From contig DIBV01000013.1 in NCBI GenBank assembly GCA_002415085.1, forward strand, positions 233,262 to 297,261: a stretch of 64,000 bases of DNA, written 5' to 3'. This DNA is from Arsukibacterium sp. UBA5043. Lineage in GTDB: Bacteria; Pseudomonadota; Gammaproteobacteria; Enterobacterales; Alteromonadaceae. The first letter of the stretch is position 1, and each line of letters starts with the position of its first letter. The notes under the pieces were generated by a model. That model searched no databases and was not told where the DNA came from. It worked only from the letters and a program-made list of their open reading frames with translations. A program made the translations under genes and the position numbers. This document shows positions 1-8,978 of the stretch, one piece after another.

Positions 1-1169
1 TTACTTAGCTGCTCAATAACATATTGCGGTTTCAGTAACGGCGCAGCATCGTCGTAGCGGCCGCCATGCACGGCGCGCCATTCCTCAATTTGCTGCCACC
101 ATTTTTTCATCGCGCTGGCGTCCAATTTCTTTTTCTTTTGCTTTAGCAGCTCCAGCATTTCAGTCAGCACCGGCTGCACCAGGCCGACAATCGGAATATG
201 GGCATTGATGGTTTTACTGATGCTGGCCGGGTCGATATCAATATGGATAATAGTGGCATCGGGACAGAATTTTTTGGTGTTGTTGGTCACCCGATCGTCA
301 AAGCGGGCGCCGACAGCCAATATAAGATCGGCGTGGTGCATGGTCTGGTTGGCTTCAAAGCTGCCATGCATGCCCAGCATGCCGATAAATTGCTTATCGC
401 TGGCCGGGTAGCAGCCCAGGCCCATCAGCGTATTGGTTACCGGCAAATTCAGTAATTGCGCCAGTTCGGTCAGTTCATGCGAGGCGCCACCCATTATTAC
501 CCCGCCACCAGCGTACAAAATTGGTTTTTTCGCCGCGAGCAGCGCCGTAACAGCCTTTTTAATCTGGCCGCTATGGCCTTTTAGTTTTGGCTGATAAGAG
601 CGCAGTTTTACTTCACTGGGATAGTGGTATGCGAAAGTCTGGCTGGGAATGGTCATATCTTTCGGAATATCAATCACCACCGGCCCGGGCCGGCCGCTCT
701 GGGCGATATAGAAGGCTTTTTTTATAATAGCCGGGATATCTTGTGGCCGGCGCACCGACATATTGTGTTTACAAATCGGTCGCGAAATACCGAGCATATC
801 GGTTTCCTGAAAGGCATCATCACCGATTAAATGGCTCATCACCTGGCCGGTTAACACCACCATCGGAATAGAATCCATATAAGCGGTAGCAATGCCGGTT
901 ACTGCGTTAGTGGCGCCGGGGCCTGAAGTCACCAGTACCACCCCGGCTTTGCCACTGGCCCGGGCATAGGCATCGGCCATGTGGGTTGCCGCCTGCTCGT
1001 GGCGCACCAGCACATGCTTTACCTTGGTTTGCTGAAATAATGCATCATAAATATGCAGTACGGCGCCACCCGGATAGCCATAAAGATACTCTACTCCTTC
1101 ATCGGCCAGCGCCCGGATAACCATAGCGGCACCCGATAACATCTCGGTTTGTTTTGTTTGGCTTGTCAT
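1..1169 (-). CDS. ilvI: Acetolactate synthase large (catalytic) subunit, 3' end outside window
   Basis: Thiamine-diphosphate enzyme that condenses two pyruvates, or pyruvate with 2-oxobutyrate, in the first common step of valine, leucine and isoleucine synthesis. It works as a tetramer with the small subunit IlvH. The frame is open from the ATG at 1169 to the window edge, giving about 389 of an expected ~570 residues. The N-terminal TPP-binding half is clear: YGYPGG near residue 32, the catalytic glutamate in RHEQAATHMADAYAR near residue 58, then SGPGATN and GRPGPV, followed by the central domain with VGARFDDRVT. The C-terminal cofactor domain and any ilvH lie outside the window. The start overlaps the stop of a possible 20-codon upstream frame. 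The assignment to the ilvI/ilvG family is firm; the choice of symbol within it is less so. Confidence 0.93.
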   Translation of the reverse strand, partial: MTSQTKQTEMLSGAAMVIRALADEGVEYLYGYPGGAVLHIYDALFQQTKVKHVLVRHEQAATHMADAYARASGKAGVVLVTSGPGATNAVTGIATAYMDSIPMVVLTGQVMSHLIGDDAFQETDMLGISRPICKHNMSVRRPQDIPAIIKKAFYIAQSGRPGPVVIDIPKDMTIPSQTFAYHYPSEVKLRSYQPKLKGHSGQIKKAVTALLAAKKPILYAGGGVIMGGASHELTELAQLLNLPVTNTLMGLGCYPASDKQFIGMLGMHGSFEANQTMHHADLILAVGARFDDRVTNNTKKFCPDATIIHIDIDPASISKTINAHIPIVGLVQPVLTEMLELLKQKKKKLDASAMKKWWQQIEEWRAVHGGRYDDAAPLLKPQYVIEQLS

Positions 1170-1473
1170 GGTGTTGTCTCATAGTTTTTTATAGCAAAAG
1201 CGAGTGGCCAACGCTGCATAACCAGCATCGGCTCAATAATCTGCAGTACGCGTATGGTACCGCCTGTTTGCTACATGGACGGGTTGTAAACTATGGCGCT
1301 CTTGTTGTTGCTTCTTTTGAAGTCGTATTATCTGAACGCTATAACAACTTACGGGATCTCAGCGCCAATGTCGATGGTTTTTTCGAATTTGCGCCATCCC
1401 TTGCAGTGCTTGTAAAATAGCGCAACCGGCCACATAGTTAGGCCATTATGGCGAAATACAGGACCTGTCAGTT
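1170..1473. promoter_or_regulatory. Divergent intergenic region between ilvI and cnoX
   Basis: This 304-bp stretch must hold the promoters of both divergent genes. On the minus strand a small frame (1228 down to 1166) overlaps the ilvI start by ATGA. It is not rich in Ile, Val or Leu codons, and no clear terminator-type attenuator follows it, so a classical ilv leader is not supported. A plus-strand open frame here resembles no known protein. Confidence 0.4.
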
Positions 1474-2319
1474 ATGCAAAGCCCCATTGTAGAAGTCACT
1501 CTCCAAAATGCCCGTGAAGTGCTGGAGCAATCAAACACCCAACTGGTACTGTTTCAGTTTCATTCAGCACGCAGTGAAGGTTGTCAGCAGCTAACCCCCA
1601 TTTTAAAGGCGATCGTTCAACAGTACCCCAAGCAATTGTTGTTGGCACGAGTAGATTGTGACCAGCAGCAAGACTTAGCCATGCAATTTGGTGTGCAGTC
1701 ATTGCCCACCGTCATGCTGATTAAAGATGGCCGTCCGGTAGATGGCTTTGCCGGTGTTGAAACTGAACAAGCAATATTGGCCCGCTTACAGCCTTATCTA
1801 CCTAAGCCGGAGGATGAACTGATTGCCCGGGCACAGCAGTTTCTGGCAGAGCAAAACCCGGCTGAAGCGTATCCATTATTTAAACAGGCGCTGGATTTAG
1901 CACCACAGCGGGCTGAGCTGAAAGTCTGGCTGGCGGATACCGCGGTGAGTTTAGGTCAGCTGCCGCAGGCACAAGCTTTACTGGCAGAGGTAAAGCTGGC
2001 CGATCAGGACAGCGTTTACAAAGCGGTTGTTGCTAAACTGGAGTTGGCGATGGAAGCGGCTGATACCCCGGAAATTCGTGCCCTGGAGCAGCAGCTGGCG
2101 GCCAAACCTGATGACAACAGTATTAAAGAGCAGCTGGCAGTACAATACCAGGCTGCACAGCGCAGCGAAGAAGCGCTGGCGCTGTTGCTGGGAATTTTAC
2201 AGCAGGACCTCAATTACGGTGATAGCAAAAAACTGTTTCTGGATATTCTGGCAGCATTGCCCAAGGGAGATGCCGTTGCCAGTCAATATCGGCGCAAGCT
2301 TTACAGTTTGTTGTACTAG
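1474..2319 (+). CDS. cnoX: CnoX/YbbN-like thioredoxin-fold chaperone with TPR tail
   Basis: Thioredoxin-like protein of 281 residues. Residues about 1-110 form the thioredoxin fold, with the SLPTVMLIKDG segment holding the cis-proline. The redox site reads S-E-G-C near residues 34-37 instead of CxxC. E. coli CnoX has a comparable SxxC site and acts as a holdase for oxidatively damaged proteins, handing them to GroEL/ES. Residues about 115-281 are helical with TPR-like spacing. The start has AGGA ten bases upstream. The stop overlaps the GTG start of the next gene by one base, so the two are probably translationally coupled. Family assignment is good; the chaperone role is carried over from E. 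coli. Confidence 0.85.
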   Translation: MQSPIVEVTLQNAREVLEQSNTQLVLFQFHSARSEGCQQLTPILKAIVQQYPKQLLLARVDCDQQQDLAMQFGVQSLPTVMLIKDGRPVDGFAGVETEQAILARLQPYLPKPEDELIARAQQFLAEQNPAEAYPLFKQALDLAPQRAELKVWLADTAVSLGQLPQAQALLAEVKLADQDSVYKAVVAKLELAMEAADTPEIRALEQQLAAKPDDNSIKEQLAVQYQAAQRSEEALALLLGILQQDLNYGDSKKLFLDILAALPKGDAVASQYRRKLYSLLY

Positions 2320-3521
2320 TGACTAGCCCGGCTTCGCTGCAGCAGGCTTTTATCGCGTGTAACGCGGTGCTTCAGCAATACCGGCAATACTGGCAGTTGG
2401 TGCCTTTTGCCTGCCAGCAATTGCCCTGGCATAACCCGGCGCTGGCAGAGAAATTGCTGGCGCTGCCAGAGCAAGAGCTGGCAGGTATTGACCAGAGCTC
2501 TGCGCTGCAGCAACAGCATTTCGGCGAGCTTTTTAACGGCTTATTTCAGCTGGAAAATTATCTGAACGCAGCGGACAACGTATTGCCAGCGACCGAATTA
2601 AAGCCGGTGCCGTTCTGGCTGACTAATGGCATTGCCGGACGTAAGCTGCAGCAGATTGACGCTTTTGCCCGCCAGTTGCCGGCCAGCAAGCTGCCAATGC
2701 TGGAATGGTGTGCCGGAAAAGGCCATCTGGGCCGGTTGCTGGCCTGGCAGTTTAACCGGCCAGTAACCAGTATTGAATGGCAACAGCAGCTCTGTGCTGA
2801 TGGCAGCGCGCTGGCTAGTCAGTTTCAGATCCCGCAACGTTTTGTTCATGCTGACGTGCTGACAGTTCAGGGCAGCTCTGTGCTGGCACCGCAGCAGCAA
2901 GTGCTGGCGCTGCATGCCTGTGGTCAGCTGCATATCCAGCTGTTGCAGCACGCGGTTGCGACCGGTAGCCAGCAATTGAATATTGTGCCCTGCTGTTATC
3001 ATTTAATTGTTGATGCGCAGTATCAGCCGCTATCAGCTTTGGCGCAGCAACAGGATCTGCGATTAAGCCAGCATGATTTAAAACTGGCGGTGCAGGGTCA
3101 GGTAACCGCCGGCGCCCGGATTGAAAAACTGCGGCATACCGAAGTGCAGTGGCGTCTGGCCTATCAGGCGCTGCGCGCTGATCTTACCGGTGAGACTGAC
3201 TACCGACCGTTGTCGTCCGTTGCCAAGCACTGGTTCAGTGGCGACTTTGCGGAATTTGGCCGCTGGGCGGCGGAGCAGCATCAGCTGCCGCTGCCAGCAG
3301 TACCAGACTGGCAACATTATTTGCAGCAAGGTGCAGCGCATGCCGCGCTGGTGCGACGGATTGAACTGGTCAGGCATTTATACCGGCGGCCACTGGAACT
3401 GTGGCTGGTGCTGGATCGGGCATTATTTTTAGAACAGCATGGCTATCAGGTTAGGCTGGCTGCATTTTGTGACTATCAGGTCACACCGCGCAACCTGCTG
3501 TTGCAGGCTGAACGACATTAA
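2319..3521 (+). CDS. SAM-dependent methyltransferase, Methyltransf_32-like
   Basis: A 400-residue protein starting with GTG that overlaps the cnoX stop. The SAM-binding motif LEWCAGKGHLGRLLA lies near residues 129-143, followed by an LHACGQLH segment and by NIVPCCYH near residues 221-228. This order (GKG, then HACG, then CCYH) is typical of the Methyltransf_32 family, which includes GSTCD-like proteins. The substrate is unknown; rRNA or tRNA methylation is a guess. The sequence is unusually rich in glutamine and leucine. Its 3' end overlaps the convergent acyltransferase gene by four bases. Confidence 0.75.
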   Translation: MTSPASLQQAFIACNAVLQQYRQYWQLVPFACQQLPWHNPALAEKLLALPEQELAGIDQSSALQQQHFGELFNGLFQLENYLNAADNVLPATELKPVPFWLTNGIAGRKLQQIDAFARQLPASKLPMLEWCAGKGHLGRLLAWQFNRPVTSIEWQQQLCADGSALASQFQIPQRFVHADVLTVQGSSVLAPQQQVLALHACGQLHIQLLQHAVATGSQQLNIVPCCYHLIVDAQYQPLSALAQQQDLRLSQHDLKLAVQGQVTAGARIEKLRHTEVQWRLAYQALRADLTGETDYRPLSSVAKHWFSGDFAEFGRWAAEQHQLPLPAVPDWQHYLQQGAAHAALVRRIELVRHLYRRPLELWLVLDRALFLEQHGYQVRLAAFCDYQVTPRNLLLQAERH

Positions 3522-4465
3522 AGCTGCGGTCCTGCCCGGCAGGCCAGTTGCTGTTCGGTAACAGTTTGCTGCTCTTGCTGGTAAAACGCCTGAATATGTT
3601 GATCTTTGCCATGCCAGCGCTGATTTAACCACAGCTGGAAGCGCTCGCGGAACATCGGATCATTGAAGTAATCGCCAATCACCTGCTCGTCTACTGCCAG
3701 CACATCGGCCTGAATAACAATACGTTTTAACCGTCCCATCAGCATGTCTAATGCAACATGCTGCTGATTATCCGGGTAAATTAGGGTGACATCTAAAATT
3801 GCATTAAACTGTTCGCCCATACTGGCCAGGGTAAAGGCAATACCGCCGGCTTTGGGGGGCAGTAAGTATTGAAAAGGACTACTTTTTGCCAGGCGTTTTT
3901 GCTCGGTACAGCGGCTGCCTTCAACAAAATTTATAATGGTCGTTGGCACCGTTAAAAATTTGGCACAGGATTTTCGGGTAGTTTCAATATCTTTGCCTTT
4001 TAAATGCGGTTGCTTTGCCAGCGTGGCCGCACTGTAGCGCTTCATATACGGCATATCCAGCGCCCAGCAGCCCGTTCCTAAAAATGGTATCCATTTTAAC
4101 TGATCTTTTAAGAAAAACTTGGGCTCAGGAATAAGTTTATGGGCAAAGCCGCTGACTACCGGAATATCCAGCCAGCTTTTATGGTTGCTGATCAGCAAGT
4201 ACCAGCTTTCCCGGTCCAGAGCCTGTTCGCCACTTATTTGCCAGTCAACGGCGTTAAATAAATTGATCAGGCCGGTATTAACTTGGGTCCAGCCTCGAAA
4301 ACAGCCACGGCCAGCCGTCGCCAGCAGCCGGTGCACAGGCTTAAATGGCAGCAACAGTTTCAGGATGCCCAATGGAGTGACCACGATGCCCCAGAATGCC
4401 AGATTTAGCGCAAAACCCGTAAAACTGAACGGTAGCAGTAACCAACCCGGTAAAAAACTTAACAT
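3518..4465 (-). CDS. PlsC-family acyltransferase, YihG-like (second of tandem pair)
   Basis: Membrane acyltransferase of 315 residues in the lysophosphatidate acyltransferase superfamily. Acceptor and acyl donor are not predictable, but the layout matches E. coli YihG, which makes phosphatidate from lysophosphatidate. The catalytic motif NHKSWLD is near residues 93-99 and the phosphate-binding motif VEGSRCT near 180-186. The N-terminus is hydrophobic. The gene starts inside the stop of its upstream paralogue (TGATG) and has a strong AAAGGAG just before it, so the two are co-translated. They are similar along their length, consistent with an old tandem duplication. Confidence 0.83.
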   Translation of the reverse strand: MLSFLPGWLLLPFSFTGFALNLAFWGIVVTPLGILKLLLPFKPVHRLLATAGRGCFRGWTQVNTGLINLFNAVDWQISGEQALDRESWYLLISNHKSWLDIPVVSGFAHKLIPEPKFFLKDQLKWIPFLGTGCWALDMPYMKRYSAATLAKQPHLKGKDIETTRKSCAKFLTVPTTIINFVEGSRCTEQKRLAKSSPFQYLLPPKAGGIAFTLASMGEQFNAILDVTLIYPDNQQHVALDMLMGRLKRIVIQADVLAVDEQVIGDYFNDPMFRERFQLWLNQRWHGKDQHIQAFYQQEQQTVTEQQLACRAGPQL

Positions 4466-5358
4466 CAGCTTACTCCTTTATCTGCCAATGCGGCCAACTC
4501 CCGATCTTTCTGCTGCCATAGCTGGTTTACCCAGAGCTGAAACTGCTCACGGTAGACCGGGTCGTTATAATCGCCAACCAAATCACTGCTGATTGGCAGC
4601 ACGTTAATGTGGACTGTTATATCACGAACCTTACCCGAAATATAATCCCAGAAACTGGGAATGCCCTGTGGATAATAAATGGTAACATTGAGCATTTTAT
4701 GCAGCTGATCGCCCATGGCGCCAAGTACAAATGCTACGCCACCGGCTTTTGGTTTTAGCAAGCGCGCAAAGGGTGATTGCTGGATGTCATGTTTAGCTTT
4801 GGTAAAGCGGGTGCCTTCTACAAAATTCATAATGGTAGTGGGTTTAAACTGAAACTTAACACAGGCCTTGCGGGTAGTTTCGATATCTTTGCCCTGCAAC
4901 TGCGGGTTTCTCAGCAAAAAGTTCTTGCTATAACGTTTCATAAATGGGAAATCCAGCGCCCACCAGCAAATACCCAGCAACGGCACATAAATCAGCTCTT
5001 TTTTCAGAAAGAATTTTATAAACGGAATTTTGCGGTTAAAAATATTCTGTAACACCAGAATATCAGCCCATGATTGATGGTTGGCTAGCAGCAGATACCA
5101 GTCTTTACGTGATAATTGCTCCAACCCCTGTACGTTCCAGCGAATGCGGGTAAATAAACGGGTGGTAAAGTTGTTGACGCTGATCCATGCCACGGCACAG
5201 GCATCCAGCAGATAAGTCATCCAGCTTTGCCAGCGTTTAATCGGTGGCAATTTCAGCACTGCCAGCAGGGTGACCGGTACAAACCAGAACAAGGTATTTA
5301 AGAAATATAATAATACCGATATTGTGCCGACAACGGGTTTAGGTAGAAACGAAAACAT
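4465..5358 (-). CDS. PlsC-family acyltransferase, YihG-like (first of tandem pair)
   Basis: Acyltransferase of 297 residues with an N-terminal membrane segment, NHQSWAD near residues 93-99 and VEGTRFT near 180-186. It keeps the canonical EGTR form of the phosphate-binding motif, whereas the downstream paralogue has EGSR. The predicted role is acylation of a lysophospholipid at the inner membrane. The pair lies downstream of speA on the same strand but behind a strong hairpin, so it probably has its own promoter in the 110-bp gap. An AGGTG precedes the start. Confidence 0.83.
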   Translation of the reverse strand: MFSFLPKPVVGTISVLLYFLNTLFWFVPVTLLAVLKLPPIKRWQSWMTYLLDACAVAWISVNNFTTRLFTRIRWNVQGLEQLSRKDWYLLLANHQSWADILVLQNIFNRKIPFIKFFLKKELIYVPLLGICWWALDFPFMKRYSKNFLLRNPQLQGKDIETTRKACVKFQFKPTTIMNFVEGTRFTKAKHDIQQSPFARLLKPKAGGVAFVLGAMGDQLHKMLNVTIYYPQGIPSFWDYISGKVRDITVHINVLPISSDLVGDYNDPVYREQFQLWVNQLWQQKDRELAALADKGVS

Positions 5359-5411
5359 AGCGCACCTGGTTATTTAGTGTTGCCATCGCAGGCAACAGGA
5401 AATAAGCTTAA

Positions 5412-5450
5412 GACAAGTACAGAGCAGCCCCTGGCTGCTCTGTACTTGTC
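5412..5450 (-). terminator. 17-bp perfect hairpin downstream of speA
   Basis: The two arms (5412-5428 and 5434-5450) are perfect reverse complements of 17 bp around a 5-base loop. On the minus strand the hairpin lies 20 bases after the speA stop and is followed by only a weak T-rich run (TTAAGCTTATTT). It probably ends speA transcription or protects the 3' end of the transcript. Confidence 0.65.
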
Positions 5451-5470
5451 CGATCAGTGGCTATTCTAGC

Positions 5471-7357
5471 TTAATCTTCGAAATAGGTATAACCATAAAC
5501 GCCGGATTTAAGTTCATCCAGCAACGCTTCTTTCTGATCGGTACTCATGTCCAGTTTAGCCAACTGGTTGCTATATGACGTTAGCAGTTTAGCGGCGTCA
5601 AACTGCACATAGCGCAGTACATCAGCTACCGTGTCGCCCTTGATAATATTGGTCAGCTTGTAACCACCGTTATCATTCAGTTCAACATGCACTGAGTCGG
5701 TGTCGCCAAACAGGTTGTGTAAATCACCAAGGATTTCCTGATAGGCGCCTACCATAAACATGCCCAGTAAATACTGCTCGTCTTCTTTATATACCGGTAG
5801 CGGCAGGCTTGATTCGATACCGTTGCCGTCAGCATAACTTTTTAACTGGCCATCAGAATCACAGGTTATATCCTGAATAATGGCTCTGTGGTCCAGCGGC
5901 TCCAGCATCCGCTCGAGCGGCATGACCGGGAACAGCTGGTCAATACCCCAGGCGTCGGGCATTGACTGGAACAGTGAAAAGTTAACGAATAATTTATCGG
6001 CCAGTTTTTCATTCAGTTCGTCGTGAATAGCCCGGTGCGAGCGAGCGGATAAATCTAAGTTAGCTCTTACTTTGTTAATGGTGGCAAAGTAAATTTGTTC
6101 CAGCAATGACCAGTCTTGCAGAGTGAGCAAGCCGTGCACGTATTGGGCATGGGCATCGGTGAAATAGTGAATAGCATCATGATAAGCCTCAACCGCCGAA
6201 CGTGGCGTCACATTCTGGTAGGCCTCCCATAACCCTAAAATAACCGTAGGTGCATCGTCGCTGGGCTCAGGCAAATTGACTAAACCGGGCGCCCTTTCGA
6301 TATCAATGGCATCAGTTACCAATACCGCATGATGCGCAGTCATCGCCCGGCCAGACTCGGTTATAATATTCGGGTGTGGCAGGTCATACTCGTCACATAC
6401 TTCTTTTAAACCGTTCACCACATTGCGGGCATATTCCATCATGGTGTAGTTCATCGAACACGCAGAGCGGGATTTCGAGCCTTCGTAATCGACACCTAAG
6501 CCACCACCGACATCAACGGTGGTGATGGGGACGCCCAGGGTTCGTAATTCGGCGTAATGCCGGGCACATTCACGAATTGCGTTATGAATATCGCGAATGT
6601 TGGCAATTTGCGAACCGATATGAAAGTGCACCAGCTGAAGCAAATCCAGCTTGCCTGCCGCCCGCAGCACGTCAATTGCCTGCAGAACCTGGGTAGCCGT
6701 TAAACCAAATTTGCCTTTTTCACCACCGGTGTTTTGCCATTTACCTTTACCCACTGAGTTTAAACGGATCCGGATGCCAATACGCGGCGCTGCACCTAAG
6801 TTATCTATTTCGCGCAACAGGGTTTTTAATTCAGACAGCTTTTCAACCACCACATAGACGGTATGGCCCATCATCTGGCCAATGGTCGCCAGGCGCAAAA
6901 ATTCGCTGTCTTTATACCCATTACAGACAATCTGCAACGGTTTTTCGGTAACCCCTAAAATGGCCATTAGCTCAGGTTTACTGCCTGCTTCCAGGCCTAC
7001 TTTGCCACTTTCATGGCTTATTAAACGTTTAACGACAGAAAACTGCTGGTTTACTTTAATCGGATAAACGGCAGTGTACTGCCCCTGGTATTCTTTTTCG
7101 GCCTTGGCATTCTTAAATGACGTGATCAGGGTATCAACCCGGTGCTGCAATATATCGGTAAAGCGCACCAGCACCGGCAGTGTCAGGCCTTCTTCTTTAA
7201 AGCGGTTAGTCAGCTCAGGAAAACTGATTCCCGCTTTGCTATGATCCTGATCCGGATAGGCAATTAAATTCCCTTTCTGATCAACATCAAAATAGCCTTC
7301 ACTCCAGACGGCAACGTTATAAATTGAACGTGCTTTTTCAATACCCCAATCAGCCAT
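5471..7357 (-). CDS. speA: Biosynthetic arginine decarboxylase
   Basis: PLP-dependent decarboxylase of 628 residues, the usual length for SpeA. It converts arginine to agmatine, the first step of the agmatine route to putrescine. The fold-III N-terminus starts MADWGIEKARSIYNVAVW. The PLP lysine lies in YPIKVNQQ near residue 100, HFHIGSQ near 245 and DVGGGLGVDYEGS near 283. The catalytic cysteine-region segment and the family-specific C-terminal domain are present. AAGGA precedes the ATG. It is divergent from speE with 135 bp between them, so the intergenic region probably coordinates polyamine synthesis. No speB (agmatinase) is adjacent. Confidence 0.96.
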   Translation of the reverse strand: MADWGIEKARSIYNVAVWSEGYFDVDQKGNLIAYPDQDHSKAGISFPELTNRFKEEGLTLPVLVRFTDILQHRVDTLITSFKNAKAEKEYQGQYTAVYPIKVNQQFSVVKRLISHESGKVGLEAGSKPELMAILGVTEKPLQIVCNGYKDSEFLRLATIGQMMGHTVYVVVEKLSELKTLLREIDNLGAAPRIGIRIRLNSVGKGKWQNTGGEKGKFGLTATQVLQAIDVLRAAGKLDLLQLVHFHIGSQIANIRDIHNAIRECARHYAELRTLGVPITTVDVGGGLGVDYEGSKSRSACSMNYTMMEYARNVVNGLKEVCDEYDLPHPNIITESGRAMTAHHAVLVTDAIDIERAPGLVNLPEPSDDAPTVILGLWEAYQNVTPRSAVEAYHDAIHYFTDAHAQYVHGLLTLQDWSLLEQIYFATINKVRANLDLSARSHRAIHDELNEKLADKLFVNFSLFQSMPDAWGIDQLFPVMPLERMLEPLDHRAIIQDITCDSDGQLKSYADGNGIESSLPLPVYKEDEQYLLGMFMVGAYQEILGDLHNLFGDTDSVHVELNDNGGYKLTNIIKGDTVADVLRYVQFDAAKLLTSYSNQLAKLDMSTDQKEALLDELKSGVYGYTYFED

Positions 7358-7492
7358 TACGATTCCTTAAATATTTCTCTGTCAGATAGTGTAAAGCCTA
7401 TGCCGCTATGCTGCAGCAAAAAACGATAAAAATTTGTTTGTTGTCGCTCATACAGGCAAAATACGTGACCTATACGTAGAAGGGGAATAAAG

Positions 7493-8356
7493 ATGTCAGT
7501 ATTCGATGACAAAAAGTGGTTAACTGAGGTTTTTGCCGACAGCGGCAGCGTATTTGGCCTGGCCATTACCAAAAAGCTGGATGAAGTACAGTCGCCGTTT
7601 CAGAAAATTGCCATGTATGAAACCAGTCATTTCGGTAATTTAATGGTAATTGACGACGTGATCATGCTCAGTAGCCGTGACAACTTTTTGTATCATGAAA
7701 TGCTGAGTCACCCGGTATTATTTACCCACCCTAATCCGAAAAACGTGGTGATTATCGGCGGTGGCGACTGTGGTACCTTGCGCGAAGTGTTAAAACACCC
7801 CGGCGTAGAAACGGTTACGCAAATTGATATCGATGAGCAGGTTACCCGGATGGCTGAAAAGTACTTCCCGGAACTATGCGAATCAAATAATGACCCTCGT
7901 GCCACATTACAATTTGCCGATGGTATTCAGTTTATGCGGGATGCAAAAGCAGAATCAGTGGATGTTATTATTGTTGACTCGACCGATCCGATAGGCCCCG
8001 GCGAAGGGCTGTTTAACCGGGCATTTTATGCCAGCTGCCTGCAAGCCTTGCGCGCTGGTGGTATTCTGGTGCAGCAAAGTGAGTCACCGTTAATTCATAT
8101 GCCATTGTTATCGGCGATGCGGCAGGCGATGAGCGATGCCGGTTTTGCGGCGCTACAGACCCTGAACTTTCCGCAGATGGTATATCCTTCCGGTTGGTGG
8201 ACCTGCACCCTGGCACGCAAAGGCGCAGCGTTCAATGGTTTTCGTGAAGCGGATGCGCAACAGGCTCCTTTTAATACAGAATATTACAATGTTGATATTC
8301 ATAAAGCAGCCAGCGCCCTGCCAAACTTTATGAGAAAAGCGCTGGAAGCCAGCTAA
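7493..8356 (+). CDS. speE: Spermidine synthase (polyamine aminopropyltransferase)
   Basis: Transfers an aminopropyl group from decarboxylated SAM to putrescine to give spermidine. The protein has 287 residues, as usual for bacterial SpeE. It shows the beta-stranded N-terminal domain, the nucleotide-binding motif VVIIGGGDCGTLREVLKH near residues 84-101, the acidic QIDIDEQV segment, and the catalytic loop IIVDSTDPIGPGEGLF near 160-175. AGGGGA lies nine bases before the ATG. The decarboxylated SAM donor needs SpeD, which is not in the window. Confidence 0.96.
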   Translation: MSVFDDKKWLTEVFADSGSVFGLAITKKLDEVQSPFQKIAMYETSHFGNLMVIDDVIMLSSRDNFLYHEMLSHPVLFTHPNPKNVVIIGGGDCGTLREVLKHPGVETVTQIDIDEQVTRMAEKYFPELCESNNDPRATLQFADGIQFMRDAKAESVDVIIVDSTDPIGPGEGLFNRAFYASCLQALRAGGILVQQSESPLIHMPLLSAMRQAMSDAGFAALQTLNFPQMVYPSGWWTCTLARKGAAFNGFREADAQQAPFNTEYYNVDIHKAASALPNFMRKALEAS

Positions 8357-8422
8357 AGAAAGGTGTAAGCCCGATCAACTAGTTTGCGGCGAGTGAATGG
8401 CACAAAATAATTCTCAGAGAAG

Positions 8423-8446
8423 GCTTGCTAAATTGGCAAGCATTTT
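8423..8446 (+). terminator. Possible terminator of speE
   Basis: A six-base-pair stem (GCTTGC / GCAAGC) with a seven-base loop, followed by ATTTTGT. It is short and the T-run is imperfect. Confidence 0.45.
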
Positions 8447-8480
8447 GTACATTTATTGCTCATAAAAAGGGTGAAGTAAT

Positions 8481-8930
8481 ATGAGATACTTGTCGTTATT
8501 GTTTTTTGGGGCGTTTTCAGCGCAAGCGACGGTGTATAAATGTGAAACTAACGGCGTTGTTGAATTTAGCCAGTTTCCATGTGCCAAGGATGCTGAAGCA
8601 GTAGATATGCGGCCGGTGGGTACGGCCTTGTCAGGTACACCTGGTGAATTTAAACAGCAGGTTGACGCCGTGAAACGTAAAAGCCGGTTTGTCGAGTTTC
8701 AGATAGCTAAGCTTGAGCAGGAAAAAACGCTGTTACTCGAAGAGCTTAAAGCCGAACAGTATAAGTTACGACGCAGTTTCCCGCGGGCAGAAGAAGTGGC
8801 AGCCATTGCTCAGAAGATTGAGCGAACCGAGCAACGTTACGCTGAGCGTATCAGTACAGAGCGTGCTACTTTAAGAGGCTTGCAGGCTCAGGCAGTATCG
8901 CTTGAACGGCAATACGCCCAAAATCAGTAA
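8481..8930 (+). CDS. Secreted DUF4124-type protein with coiled coil
   Basis: Protein of 149 residues. A short signal peptide (residues 1-16, ending FSAQA) leads into VYKCETNGVVEFSQFPC, the DUF4124 signature of a strand-rich segment with two cysteines. Residues about 60-149 are charged and heptad-like, with Glu, Gln, Arg and Lys dominating, so a coiled coil is likely. The function of this periplasmic family is unknown. AGGGTGAAG precedes the ATG, and a strong terminator follows. A second protein with the same N-terminal signature lies at 12772. Confidence 0.75.
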   Translation: MRYLSLLFFGAFSAQATVYKCETNGVVEFSQFPCAKDAEAVDMRPVGTALSGTPGEFKQQVDAVKRKSRFVEFQIAKLEQEKTLLLEELKAEQYKLRRSFPRAEEVAAIAQKIERTEQRYAERISTERATLRGLQAQAVSLERQYAQNQ

Positions 8931-8952
8931 TTAATCCAAAACCGCAATTACC

Positions 8953-8978
8953 AAAAGCCCGCTAGATAGCGGGCTTTT
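8953..8978 (+). terminator. Rho-independent terminator
   Basis: An almost perfect palindrome, AAAAGCCCGCTA then TAGCGGGCTTTT, just after the DUF4124 gene. The A-run and T-run on both sides allow it to act in either direction. Confidence 0.85.

Noticed and set aside
1154-1420. Plus-strand 88-codon open frame between ilvI and cnoX
   Set aside because: It overlaps the ilvI start on the opposite strand, shows no family-like motif, and fits a chance frame in a promoter region.
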